Source: Buttiauxella sp. A111
GTDB lineage: Bacteria > Pseudomonadota > Gammaproteobacteria > Enterobacterales > Enterobacteriaceae
Assembly (NCBI RefSeq): GCF_014189855.1
Contig: NZ_BJFN01000004.1
Coordinates: 434,001-498,000, forward strand
DNA: 64,000 nt
Direction: 5' to 3'
Shown here: positions 24,977 through 31,586 of the stretch, in pieces
How positions within the stretch are numbered: position 1 is the first letter of the stretch
Layout: every line of letters begins with the position of its first letter
Position numbers and translations under genes: made by a program
The notes under the pieces: generated by a model
The model's input: the letters and a program-made list of their open reading frames with translations, nothing else
What the model was told of the DNA's origin: nothing
Database searches by the model: none

Positions 24977-25026
24977 GGTGTTCTCTGTGGCGCGAATGTC
25001 CTGGTGTCAGTTGTTCAGGCTGACAC
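24966..25026 (-). promoter_or_regulatory. Twin-hairpin translational leader, copy 2
   Basis: Hairpin GGTGTCA..TGACACC with a TGAACAAC-containing loop followed by GCGCCA..TGGCGC enclosing the GAGA site and the ATG of the small membrane gene. Homologous to copy 1 about 1 kb away. Confidence 0.5.
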
Positions 25027-25123
25027 CTAGCATGATGAATAATCATTTCGACAAGGCCAAAAAAATTAACATACGCCTTATTTAAATTGATGGTTTACAA
25101 AACAAAATCTTGATCAAAATAAA

Positions 25124-26008
25124 CTAATATTCTGCTAGCAAAGCAGAATTTACAAGCTGTGCTGGCACTGGTGTAGCACTAGCAAATCTCCGCATCTCCA
25201 TTTGGGCCGGATCTTTAGTTACTCTCGCTAGATTCATAAAGCCTGTGCCGTTAATTAACCCCCGTAGACTCTCAAGCCATTTTTTAACAAACTCAAAATG
25301 ATACTTCCCTCTAATACACCTTATATATGGCAAGTTGGAAAAGTACTCTTTCAGTTCATTAGCATTCAATGTATTTTGAATCTCTGGTATTTTTTCAAGG
25401 GCATCGTGCGAAAGTCTAACATTTCCATACTCAATAATAATCAAATCAGATATTCTTTTATAAAACAATGCCTTGCCGTCAACATTATGCATAACAAACA
25501 ACGGCAAACATGCTCCCTTTGCTAATTCATTGAAAACGGACAAATCCTCTCTAAATTGATTTAAGATTTTTTTCCTTTCATGCAACCTACGTGCATCAAG
25601 TTGAAACTCATCCTTTAAAACACTCTCAATTGAGAAATCATTTACCAAAAAATTTTCGACAGAGTAACATTCAAGTGTGGCTATGCAATTATCATTATAT
25701 GAATCAAGGTCATAATCTTGGTCAACAAAAAATTTACACCCATTAATTATATCACTATGACAAATATCTTTTGAATGTTTGTATAATTCTATAAGCTGAG
25801 ATTTACCTTTGGCGCAAATATGTTCGGATGATTTATATATCTCGTCATGTTTCAACCACTCATCATATACTTGATAATCAGTATGGCCCTCAAAAACAAC
25901 TACTCTATCGCATGATGATAGTGACATCAATACGGATTGCATAAGTGAATCTTTTGTTGACTGTGCATTTATAAGACTACCCAACAAATCAAAATTAGAA
26001 TCTGACAT
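25124..26008 (-). CDS. ariB: PARIS effector AriB (DUF4435, TOPRIM-like)
   Basis: 294 residues from MSDSNFDLLG behind GGAGC. The N-terminal third has a TOPRIM-like arrangement: VVVFEGHTD with Glu40 and FFVDQDYD with Asp96, Asp98 and Asp100, spaced as in DUF4435 nucleases. In known PARIS systems AriB is held by AriA and released when a phage anti-restriction protein is sensed, then acts as a toxic nuclease (reported on tRNA). It begins 19 bp after ariA. Much more AT-rich than the flanking phage genes. Assignment rests on the AAA ATPase plus DUF4435 pair. Confidence 0.78.
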   Translation of the reverse strand: MSDSNFDLLGSLINAQSTKDSLMQSVLMSLSSCDRVVVFEGHTDYQVYDEWLKHDEIYKSSEHICAKGKSQLIELYKHSKDICHSDIINGCKFFVDQDYDLDSYNDNCIATLECYSVENFLVNDFSIESVLKDEFQLDARRLHERKKILNQFREDLSVFNELAKGACLPLFVMHNVDGKALFYKRISDLIIIEYGNVRLSHDALEKIPEIQNTLNANELKEYFSNLPYIRCIRGKYHFEFVKKWLESLRGLINGTGFMNLARVTKDPAQMEMRRFASATPVPAQLVNSALLAEY

Positions 26009-26027
26009 TGCTGCTCCAAAATTATTT

Positions 26028-27461
26028 TTATAGTTTCTTTGTAACTCGCATAGCAGTAGCATTTGCGGAAAGTTGATTATCAAATATAAATGGAGAGTGT
26101 GTAATTGCTATAACTTGAGAGACTGTATTACATTGATCCACATCAGGGAGTAGTAGTTTTTGCCATGGCAATGACAAGGATAATTCAGGCTCATCTATTA
26201 ATATTATTTTATTATTATTATCGTACAAATAAAGAATAGACATAAGAGAAATAACCTGTTTCTCACCCGATGAAAGATCATTTAAAGCAATTCGTTCACC
26301 TGAAAAATCATCATATACGACAACTACTAATTTAGATTGATCAAATGTTAAAAATTTCGAGTCACCAGCACTTTTTAAATACTTATTACATATGGCAACA
26401 AATGTTTCTATTTTGGACTCTTGCTCCTTAGTATCCTGAATTATAGGATTCAACTGAGAAAGGAAATAATTTAGATATTCATTATCTTTAATTCTATCTT
26501 TGGCATATAACTCTCGTAGAGCTTGGATAAGGGGGGCTGTTTTTTCAGGGACTGGGCCTGTATTTATATTAGATGATTGAGGTTTATCAATACGACTGAG
26601 AAACCTTGCCAAATCTCCAATTTCTGGTAAAACATACTTTTCAGCATCTTTTATCTTATGCTGATAACGAATGAGATCGTCTAACATTGTTGCGCTAAGT
26701 TCTCTATATCCAGCACTAGATTGACGTTCAATATCAAGTGTTATTGAACTGAGTGTTTCTTCAACGTCTCGTAACCCAAACGATATTTTATCTTGGTTAT
26801 GAAATTTTGCATTACTACGTCTTGACATGCCTCTTCTGCGAGAATCTATTTTATTTTCAACATCAAATGATTTTTCGACTCTTCGGTAGGTTGGTAAATA
26901 AATCACTTCATAGCCAGATAGGCAATTAGACAACTCACTTAACTCAACACTATTTTTAAAGGAAAATACATCAGTATTATTCTTAAGCTCTTCAAGTCTT
27001 TCCAAAAAATCATTCATTTCACAAGAAGACTCAGCCCACAACCTATTAATAACACTATCATCTCTAATTGAAGAACCCGTTACATGACCTTTAATACTTT
27101 GTAGTACATCATGTATTGAATGGTCATCCCAAATGTCATCATCCATTAACTCCAAAGTGGATGTGATAATATTTTGCATTTCCAGAGGAGTTTCTTTGAT
27201 TGAATCTTTTTTTATTATAAAAGAACCATCTCTGTTGGAAATTTTTACTTCTATCTCGTCAAAAGAAATACCATGCAACTTATAATACTCCCCCTTGAGA
27301 AGATAGTTCAGAGCATTTAATATCGTCGTTTTACCCGACCCATTTTCAGAAACAAATATAGTCGTCCTACCTTTCATGTTCATGGTCAGTGTTTTATAAC
27401 CATAAACACCTCTCATTATAAAAGATTCGATTGGGAAAGACATACATTCTATTTGTGCCAT
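26028..27461 (-). CDS. ariA: PARIS sensor ATPase AriA (ABC/AAA_15-type)
   Basis: 477 residues from MAQIECMSF; the frame upstream to 27488 is less likely. SMC/OLD-type ATPase without a nuclease domain: Walker A ENGSGKTT at 39-46, ABC signature LSSGEKQ at 396-402, Walker B IILIDEP at 419-425, switch histidine ITHSPF at 453-458. The 350 residues between hold helices and no TOPRIM, which separates it from OLD. AriA forms the scaffold that binds AriB and detects trigger proteins such as Ocr. The operon has a TATAAT-like -10 at 27555. Confidence 0.8.
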   Translation of the reverse strand: MAQIECMSFPIESFIMRGVYGYKTLTMNMKGRTTIFVSENGSGKTTILNALNYLLKGEYYKLHGISFDEIEVKISNRDGSFIIKKDSIKETPLEMQNIITSTLELMDDDIWDDHSIHDVLQSIKGHVTGSSIRDDSVINRLWAESSCEMNDFLERLEELKNNTDVFSFKNSVELSELSNCLSGYEVIYLPTYRRVEKSFDVENKIDSRRRGMSRRSNAKFHNQDKISFGLRDVEETLSSITLDIERQSSAGYRELSATMLDDLIRYQHKIKDAEKYVLPEIGDLARFLSRIDKPQSSNINTGPVPEKTAPLIQALRELYAKDRIKDNEYLNYFLSQLNPIIQDTKEQESKIETFVAICNKYLKSAGDSKFLTFDQSKLVVVVYDDFSGERIALNDLSSGEKQVISLMSILYLYDNNNKIILIDEPELSLSLPWQKLLLPDVDQCNTVSQVIAITHSPFIFDNQLSANATAMRVTKKL

Positions 27462-27554
27462 ACATAGTCCTTTTGATAATTTCAACAAACTTAAGTAAAC
27501 CTAAAAATGCTTATCGTATGAAAAAAATGATTACTCCACCATCCTTAAGTATCA

Positions 27555-27560
27555 ATTATA
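27555..27560 (-). promoter_or_regulatory. Possible -10 hexamer for ariAB
   Basis: TATAAT on the minus strand about 95 bases before ariA in a 230-base AT-rich non-coding stretch; no good -35 at the right distance. It would let the pair be expressed in the lysogen separately from the early lytic operon. Confidence 0.3.
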
Positions 27561-27694
27561 CGTAACATTTCTGTGAATGCTAGACTACCAATTTAGCAGA
27601 TATTGCTCACCAAGATACTTTTTATAACTTTTAGTCTTAGGGTTATCCTGGACCGGCTACTATGCAAGAATACAATTGTTTTTTTGTTCTTTTA

Positions 27695-28300
27695 CTATCG
27701 ACTCCCAAAAATTTTGTGTACCTGATAGCCCTGCCAGTTTTGGCGACATTCTTCGAAAACGATATTGATTTCAATTGGTTTGATCATTGCGTCTACAGCC
27801 TGATTTCCTGCTCTGAGTGCACGCTGCGCTTCCCGATATGCAGCGCCATTCGCACGGCGCTTTTGCAACCGTTTCTCAGTAGCAATCTCAATGTACTTTT
27901 CGTAACTGGCAAAATTCAGGAAGTACCCTTGTTTGCTGTGCTTGTAGATATCGCCATTCTTGAGGGCTTCATCAAGAAAAGCCCTCGCCATCCAGTCTGA
28001 CTCGTTAATCAATTTCCGAATATCCTTGAGCGTCAGGCGTAGAACAGTTGCCAGCTTTTCTCGAACAATACTCAGGCGAACTTGATAAACCGTAGTGGGG
28101 TCAGTTCGGTCCGGAGATAACGAATAAACATAACGTCGCATGTATCCTGTGCGGGTCAGTGTTCCTGCGCGCAACATGACCCCGAGCAAATTTGAACACT
28201 GACGTGGTTCCATGTGGATAGCCGCTGATATTGCAGGAAGCATTGCTTCTTTACCCTCAAGAAAACTGATGATTGCCTGAGCTGTATTTGCTGTAACCAT
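27695..28300 (-). CDS. Phage replication-region protein, unknown
   Basis: 201 residues following the DnaC-like gene (stop and start share one base). The N-terminus (AQAIISFLEGKEAMLPAISAAI, CSNLLGVMLRAGTLTRTGYM) looks like a winged helix; the middle and C-terminus are basic (EKRLQKRRANGAAYREAQRA). Perhaps a DNA-binding accessory factor of replication. No specific family recognised. Confidence 0.65.
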   Translation of the reverse strand: MVTANTAQAIISFLEGKEAMLPAISAAIHMEPRQCSNLLGVMLRAGTLTRTGYMRRYVYSLSPDRTDPTTVYQVRLSIVREKLATVLRLTLKDIRKLINESDWMARAFLDEALKNGDIYKHSKQGYFLNFASYEKYIEIATEKRLQKRRANGAAYREAQRALRAGNQAVDAMIKPIEINIVFEECRQNWQGYQVHKIFGSR

Positions 28301-29046
28301 CAGAAGCTTCCCCCTTCAAAACTCTTCACATTGCTGCGGTAACTTCCCCAGGTGAATGCCACCCACATCCCGTTATCCATGGTCAGACGATCCATTACCC
28401 GCGCCCCTAATAAGTCAGCCATTTGATTCGAGTTAAGATTCGTCAGAATGCCCACAGGTCTCATGGATGACAGTCGGCGATCGATAATCTGGTTCAAAAG
28501 GACAAATTCACTTTTCGTCTCACGTTGAACCCCCACCTCATCGAGTACAAGCAGGTCAACGGCACACAGGCCGTCAAGTAGGTCAGATTCAGATTTCCCA
28601 CTGTCATAACAAGCCCTGACACGTAACATCAGGTCAGGAACAGTAACAACCAGAACTGTTTTGCCTTTTGCCATCAGTTCATTACCGATTGCCGCTGCTA
28701 AATGGTTTTTACCGGTACCTGGGTTTCCACTAAACACAAAACTCGCAAACCCATTCCCGAACCACTGGGCATAGCTTTTGGCGTGGCTCAATGCTCGTTG
28801 CTGTTCAACATTCCCGACGTGATAATTCGAAAACGTACACTTGCGATGTAATTTGCATATGCCTGAACGCCCCAGAACACCACGCACTTTGGTTTGCTCG
28901 TTATCACGGCGAATACGCGCCGATTCGAGATCGCTTTGTTCCTGATGCCATGCCATCAGCTCTGCGGCACTTTGGAATTTCGGTTGTACATGCGCAGGCA
29001 TGAGATTCCGTAAGCGCCCGATTAAATCAGTTGAAGTTTTCATCAT
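28300..29046 (-). CDS. DnaC-like helicase loader
   Basis: 248-residue AAA+ protein with Walker A GNPGTGKN (107-114) and Walker B DLLVLDEVG (~163-171), and an arginine-finger-like VMDRL. Strong resemblance to E. coli DnaC, including FSG.PGTGKNHLAAAI and LTNLN. Instead of a lambda P-type loader, the phage recruits host DnaB with a DnaC copy. It overlaps the initiator gene by one base. Confidence 0.92.
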   Translation of the reverse strand: MMKTSTDLIGRLRNLMPAHVQPKFQSAAELMAWHQEQSDLESARIRRDNEQTKVRGVLGRSGICKLHRKCTFSNYHVGNVEQQRALSHAKSYAQWFGNGFASFVFSGNPGTGKNHLAAAIGNELMAKGKTVLVVTVPDLMLRVRACYDSGKSESDLLDGLCAVDLLVLDEVGVQRETKSEFVLLNQIIDRRLSSMRPVGILTNLNSNQMADLLGARVMDRLTMDNGMWVAFTWGSYRSNVKSFEGGSF

Positions 29047-29783
29047 TAGCCTCGGAACCCTGGTGGGATGTCGCTGGTGGCAGGAAGAATTTCCGTCAAC
29101 CGTGTTTTTGGTTTTTGCGAGTAAGTCTGTCGTGAGTTTCGTAGCCAGACGTTAAACGCTGCATTCCAGTCCAGCAGATAAATTCCTCTTGCCATGTAGT
29201 GATCGCGGAAACTCGACAACTCAGAATCGATATCTGCACCACGCTGATTTGCAATCTGCCTGTGCTCGTCGTTAGGGCTAAATTTGGGAGGGAACGGGAT
29301 TTTCCCATCCACCGAAATTCCGAGATGTTTTCTTGCAGCCGGACTGATGAAATTCCCGCCAGTGCTGTTTGGAGTTTCAGGTTCAATGACTGGTTCAAAA
29401 GAGTGACTGGTTCTGGTGCCATCTGGTGGCATAGGGGGTGTAGCATCAGATAACACAGGGGATGCCATCTGATGACATACCCCTGTGTCACCATATGGCA
29501 TAGGGGGCTGGTCAAGGTTCAGGTAATACACATTCGAAGTGTTACCTTTTCCGTTGTTGTTACCGAGACGGTTTTCACGTTCAAGGAGTCCCATTTCTTC
29601 AAGTGCATCAATATGATTGCGAACAGCAGACTTGCTACACTCACATTGATCCGCGATGTGCTGATAAGACGGCCAGCATTCACCTTTGTCGTTGGCATTA
29701 TCCGCCAGTTTCAGGAGAACTAATTTACGCAGTGAATTGCCCACTTTGACCCCCATTGCTTTTGCCATAAGCGTCATGCTCAC
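29046..29783 (-). CDS. Replication initiator (lambda O analogue), iteron-containing
   Basis: 245 residues. N-terminal winged-helix domain (KADNANDKGECWPSYQHIADQCE region, residues ~27-75, with SKSAVRNHIDALEEMGLL), a low-complexity linker (residues ~90-135) rich in Pro and Ser that is encoded by repeated DNA, and a C-terminal DnaT/DnaD-like part (FRDHYMARGIYLLDWNAAFNVWLRN). It should bind the iterons in its own gene and load the DnaC-like partner encoded next. Confidence 0.85.
   Translation of the reverse strand: MSMTLMAKAMGVKVGNSLRKLVLLKLADNANDKGECWPSYQHIADQCECSKSAVRNHIDALEEMGLLERENRLGNNNGKGNTSNVYYLNLDQPPMPYGDTGVCHQMASPVLSDATPPMPPDGTRTSHSFEPVIEPETPNSTGGNFISPAARKHLGISVDGKIPFPPKFSPNDEHRQIANQRGADIDSELSSFRDHYMARGIYLLDWNAAFNVWLRNSRQTYSQKPKTRLTEILPATSDIPPGFRG
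29420..29511. repeat. Four iterons, putative phage replication origin
   Basis: Imperfect ~21-bp units start at 29420, 29444, 29466 and 29489 (spacing 24, 22, 23). Unit 1 CATCTGGTGGCATAGGGGG; unit 2 CATCAGATAACACAGGGGATG; unit 4 has ATATGGCATAGGGGG; unit 3 keeps CATCTGATGACATA then turns to CCCCTGTG. They lie inside the initiator gene, as lambda ori lies inside O. Confidence 0.7.
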
Positions 29784-29916
29784 GCGTTACCTCCTGATTA
29801 TTTACACTTGTTGATTTACTCGGCATACTGGCCTCGCAATTGCTACCCGTTATTGCACTAGAAAGCCGTTGGTGTTCGAGCACCGCGGCTTTCTCCCTTC
29901 TGTTGATTAATCTCAT
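29725..29916 (-). CDS. Small ORF between cII-like and O-like genes
   Basis: 63 codons starting MRLINRREKAAVLEHQ, three bases after the cII-like stop and overlapping the initiator start by 59 bp. Tight spacing favours translation as a coupler between the two genes; the protein is polar and shows no family. Could also be a chance frame. Confidence 0.4.
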   Translation of the reverse strand: MRLINRREKAAVLEHQRLSSAITGSNCEASMPSKSTSVNNQEVTREHDAYGKSNGGQSGQFTA

Positions 29917-29919
29917 GTA

Positions 29920-30240
29920 TCAATCCCACCCAAGCGGCCCAGGCCTGGCTCTTTCGGCTTTAAGTCCGATATCAGCCAGAGTTTCAACAGAAGCCAGATA
30001 TTCCCGCGATACCAGAACAGCTTCAGGTGGTGCGGCCTGAATTCCCAGGAAAGCAAGCTCCTTCGCCAAGGCTGTAAAATGCCCATCCGCCTTACGACGA
30101 CTCACTGTCGATTCGCTGATCCCCATATGTTCCGCGTAAGCCTTTTGCCCAACCGATGAAAGCCGGGTGAGCAAAACACTCTCAATCTCAACTGGATTGA
30201 GAATTGGGGGTTCTAACTTGCGTGCGATTGCGTTCTCCAT
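29920..30240 (-). CDS. cII: CII-like transcriptional activator
   Basis: 106 residues with a CII-type helix-turn-helix (SVGQKAYAEHMGISESTVSR, residues ~29-48) and a short C-terminal oligomerisation tail. Second gene of the early rightward-type operon, behind the cro-like gene. CII decides lysogeny by activating repressor and integrase promoters in lambda. Same length class as lambda CII (97). Confidence 0.85.
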   Translation of the reverse strand: MENAIARKLEPPILNPVEIESVLLTRLSSVGQKAYAEHMGISESTVSRRKADGHFTALAKELAFLGIQAAPPEAVLVSREYLASVETLADIGLKAERARPGPLGWD

Positions 30241-30277
30241 AGTTGAAACTTCCCATATTGATTAAGTGAATGGATGG

Positions 30278-30508
30278 CTATGCTTGTTGACTTGGAAGGC
30301 CATCAGTTGGGTTTGGATAGAGATCAGGGCGCAGTTCGTGGGGAGTGACTTGCCACTCAAGAGCACGACTTGCATTTATGACCTCGGTGCTAGCGACTTG
30401 GGTTCGAAACCAGACAGATACTGTCTGGGAGTTTTTACCCAATCGCCTCGCCAGCTCAGATTGGCTGCCGCAAAGAGATATGATTTTCTGTTGAATAGTT
30501 TCTTGCAT
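30278..30508 (-). CDS. Cro/YdaS-like repressor
   Basis: 76-residue helix-turn-helix protein (IISLCGSQSELARRLGKNSQ, SVWFRTQV, LRPDLYP end), YdaS/Cro type. First gene of the early lytic operon with its start behind AAGGAGGA, divergent from the CI-like gene, and reading from a TTGACA promoter that overlaps the operator at 30538. Confidence 0.85.
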   Translation of the reverse strand: MQETIQQKIISLCGSQSELARRLGKNSQTVSVWFRTQVASTEVINASRALEWQVTPHELRPDLYPNPTDGLPSQQA

Positions 30509-30537
30509 GTGTCCTCCTTAATTTTGTATCACATCAT

Positions 30538-30561
30538 TGATATAAAACATATCAGTGTCAA
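30538..30561 (-). promoter_or_regulatory. Early lytic promoter with 17-bp operator
   Basis: The minus strand has TTGACA (30561-30556) and, within the spacer before a weak -10, the palindrome TGATATGTTTTATATCA (30554-30538). A further half-site TATCA at 30527-30531 pairs with TGATA at 30538. The same operator occurs at 31114. Confidence 0.6.
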
Positions 30562-30630
30562 GAAAATTAATCAGACACAACTGAAAAGAATCTTTGTATG
30601 CTTGGTTACTGGTTAGATTTGGAAAAGAAT

Positions 30631-31026
30631 ATGAACTTCGAAGAAAGGCTGCAGAGGGCTATTGATGAAGCCGGTATTTCTCAATCCGAGCTTGGCCGTC
30701 GCATAGGTGTGAACTCGCAAACCGTCAGCAACTGGTGTAACTCCGGAATTTTTCCACGCACCGAAAAATTAGCGTTATTTCCTCAAGCTCTTGGAAAACC
30801 ACTGTATTGGTTCTTTATGACTGATGAGGAAGAAGAACAAATAGCTTCCATTACTGCCAGCAAGACAGTATTGAATCAAAAGCAGAAAGCCCTTTTAGAA
30901 GTGTTTGATCAACTTCCAGAGTCTGAACAAGAACGTTTTATAGACCTCGCCAAAGCTAGGCTGGAAGAACTAGATGCGTTTATGGCAGAATTCTTACGCC
31001 GAAGAAAGATTGACCCTCCCCTCTGA
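30631..31026 (+). CDS. CI-type repressor without S24 protease domain
   Basis: 131 residues from MNFEERLQRA (an upstream in-frame ATG at 30598 is possible). N-terminal HTH_3 domain (AGISQSELGRRIGVNSQTVS, residues ~11-30); the C-terminal half is helical and acidic (KQKALLEVFDQLPESEQERF) and has no LexA-like Ser/Lys dyad. It is divergent from the cro-like gene. So RecA-triggered self-cleavage is not expected; an antirepressor or another route of induction is needed. Confidence 0.8.
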   Translation: MNFEERLQRAIDEAGISQSELGRRIGVNSQTVSNWCNSGIFPRTEKLALFPQALGKPLYWFFMTDEEEEQIASITASKTVLNQKQKALLEVFDQLPESEQERFIDLAKARLEELDAFMAEFLRRRKIDPPL

Positions 31027-31049
31027 AAAAATTGCCTACCCACTAATTA

Positions 31050-31074
31050 AAGCCGCTTAATGCGGTTTTTTTTT
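31050..31074 (+). terminator. Terminator of repressor gene
   Basis: AAGCCGC, loop TTAAT, GCGGTTT followed by a run of eight T in all. Confidence 0.8.
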
Positions 31075-31113
31075 CGTCCCCAAAAGCACCCTCACCTCAA
31101 TAAAATCAATCAC

Positions 31114-31138
31114 TGATTAATTTCATATCAATTATACA
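31114..31138 (+). promoter_or_regulatory. Second early promoter with matching operator
   Basis: TGATTAATTTCATATCA (31114-31130) shares 17-bp length and the TGAT...ATATCA arms with the operator at 30538. TATACA directly follows (31133-31138) as -10. It would drive the RecE-like, xis and int genes. A palindrome ACAAATTTATTTGT follows at 31149-31162. Confidence 0.55.
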
Positions 31139-31250
31139 TTGACGACTGACAAATTTATTTGTAGCCTTATCCTATCAACACGCAGCAACGAACCACTCAG
31201 GCAGGATGCCCACGAAGTAGCGGCCCGACGCATACGAAGATCGGGATGAG

Positions 31251-31448
31251 GTGGAGAAATTAACGCGCAGCAGGTTTAGCACCGTTCTGGCAGCCGGGAA
31301 GACGGCAAAGGGGATTGATATGTTCGATTTAATGCGTAAGCCAGCAAAGCAGCAGGCAGTAAAGCTACCAGTGCTGATGGTAGTAGTTCGTAAGGTTTGT
31401 TATGTGCTCGCCCAGAAAGGCGATCCAACAAAAACAAAGTCGCAGTAA
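31251..31448 (+). CDS. Small early protein, unknown
   Basis: 65 codons with GTG start behind GATGAGG (MEKLTRSRFSTVLAAGK, then FDLMRKPAKQQAVKL). It is the first frame of the early leftward-type operon, where phages keep N- or kil-type genes, but the protein is not arginine-rich like N. Low certainty. Confidence 0.4.
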   Translation: MEKLTRSRFSTVLAAGKTAKGIDMFDLMRKPAKQQAVKLPVLMVVVRKVCYVLAQKGDPTKTKSQ

Positions 31449-31586
31449 CGCAAAAACCCGCCGAAGCGGGCTCTACGTCCAGCGGTACCGACCAAAGCAC
31501 GCTGGAAATCTGAAATACCAAAGTAACTACCCAATGGGCGCTATCAATGGCTCGGGGATTCTATTACCCAAAGGAGCGTAAACGCA

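Noticed and set aside
26028..27461. OLD-family nuclease
   Set aside because: The ATPase has no C-terminal TOPRIM domain; the nuclease-like domain is in the separate DUF4435 gene.
31276..31521. Hydrophobic 81-codon minus-strand frame in the early region
   Set aside because: Lies over the start of the leftward-type operon, antisense, without a good start site.
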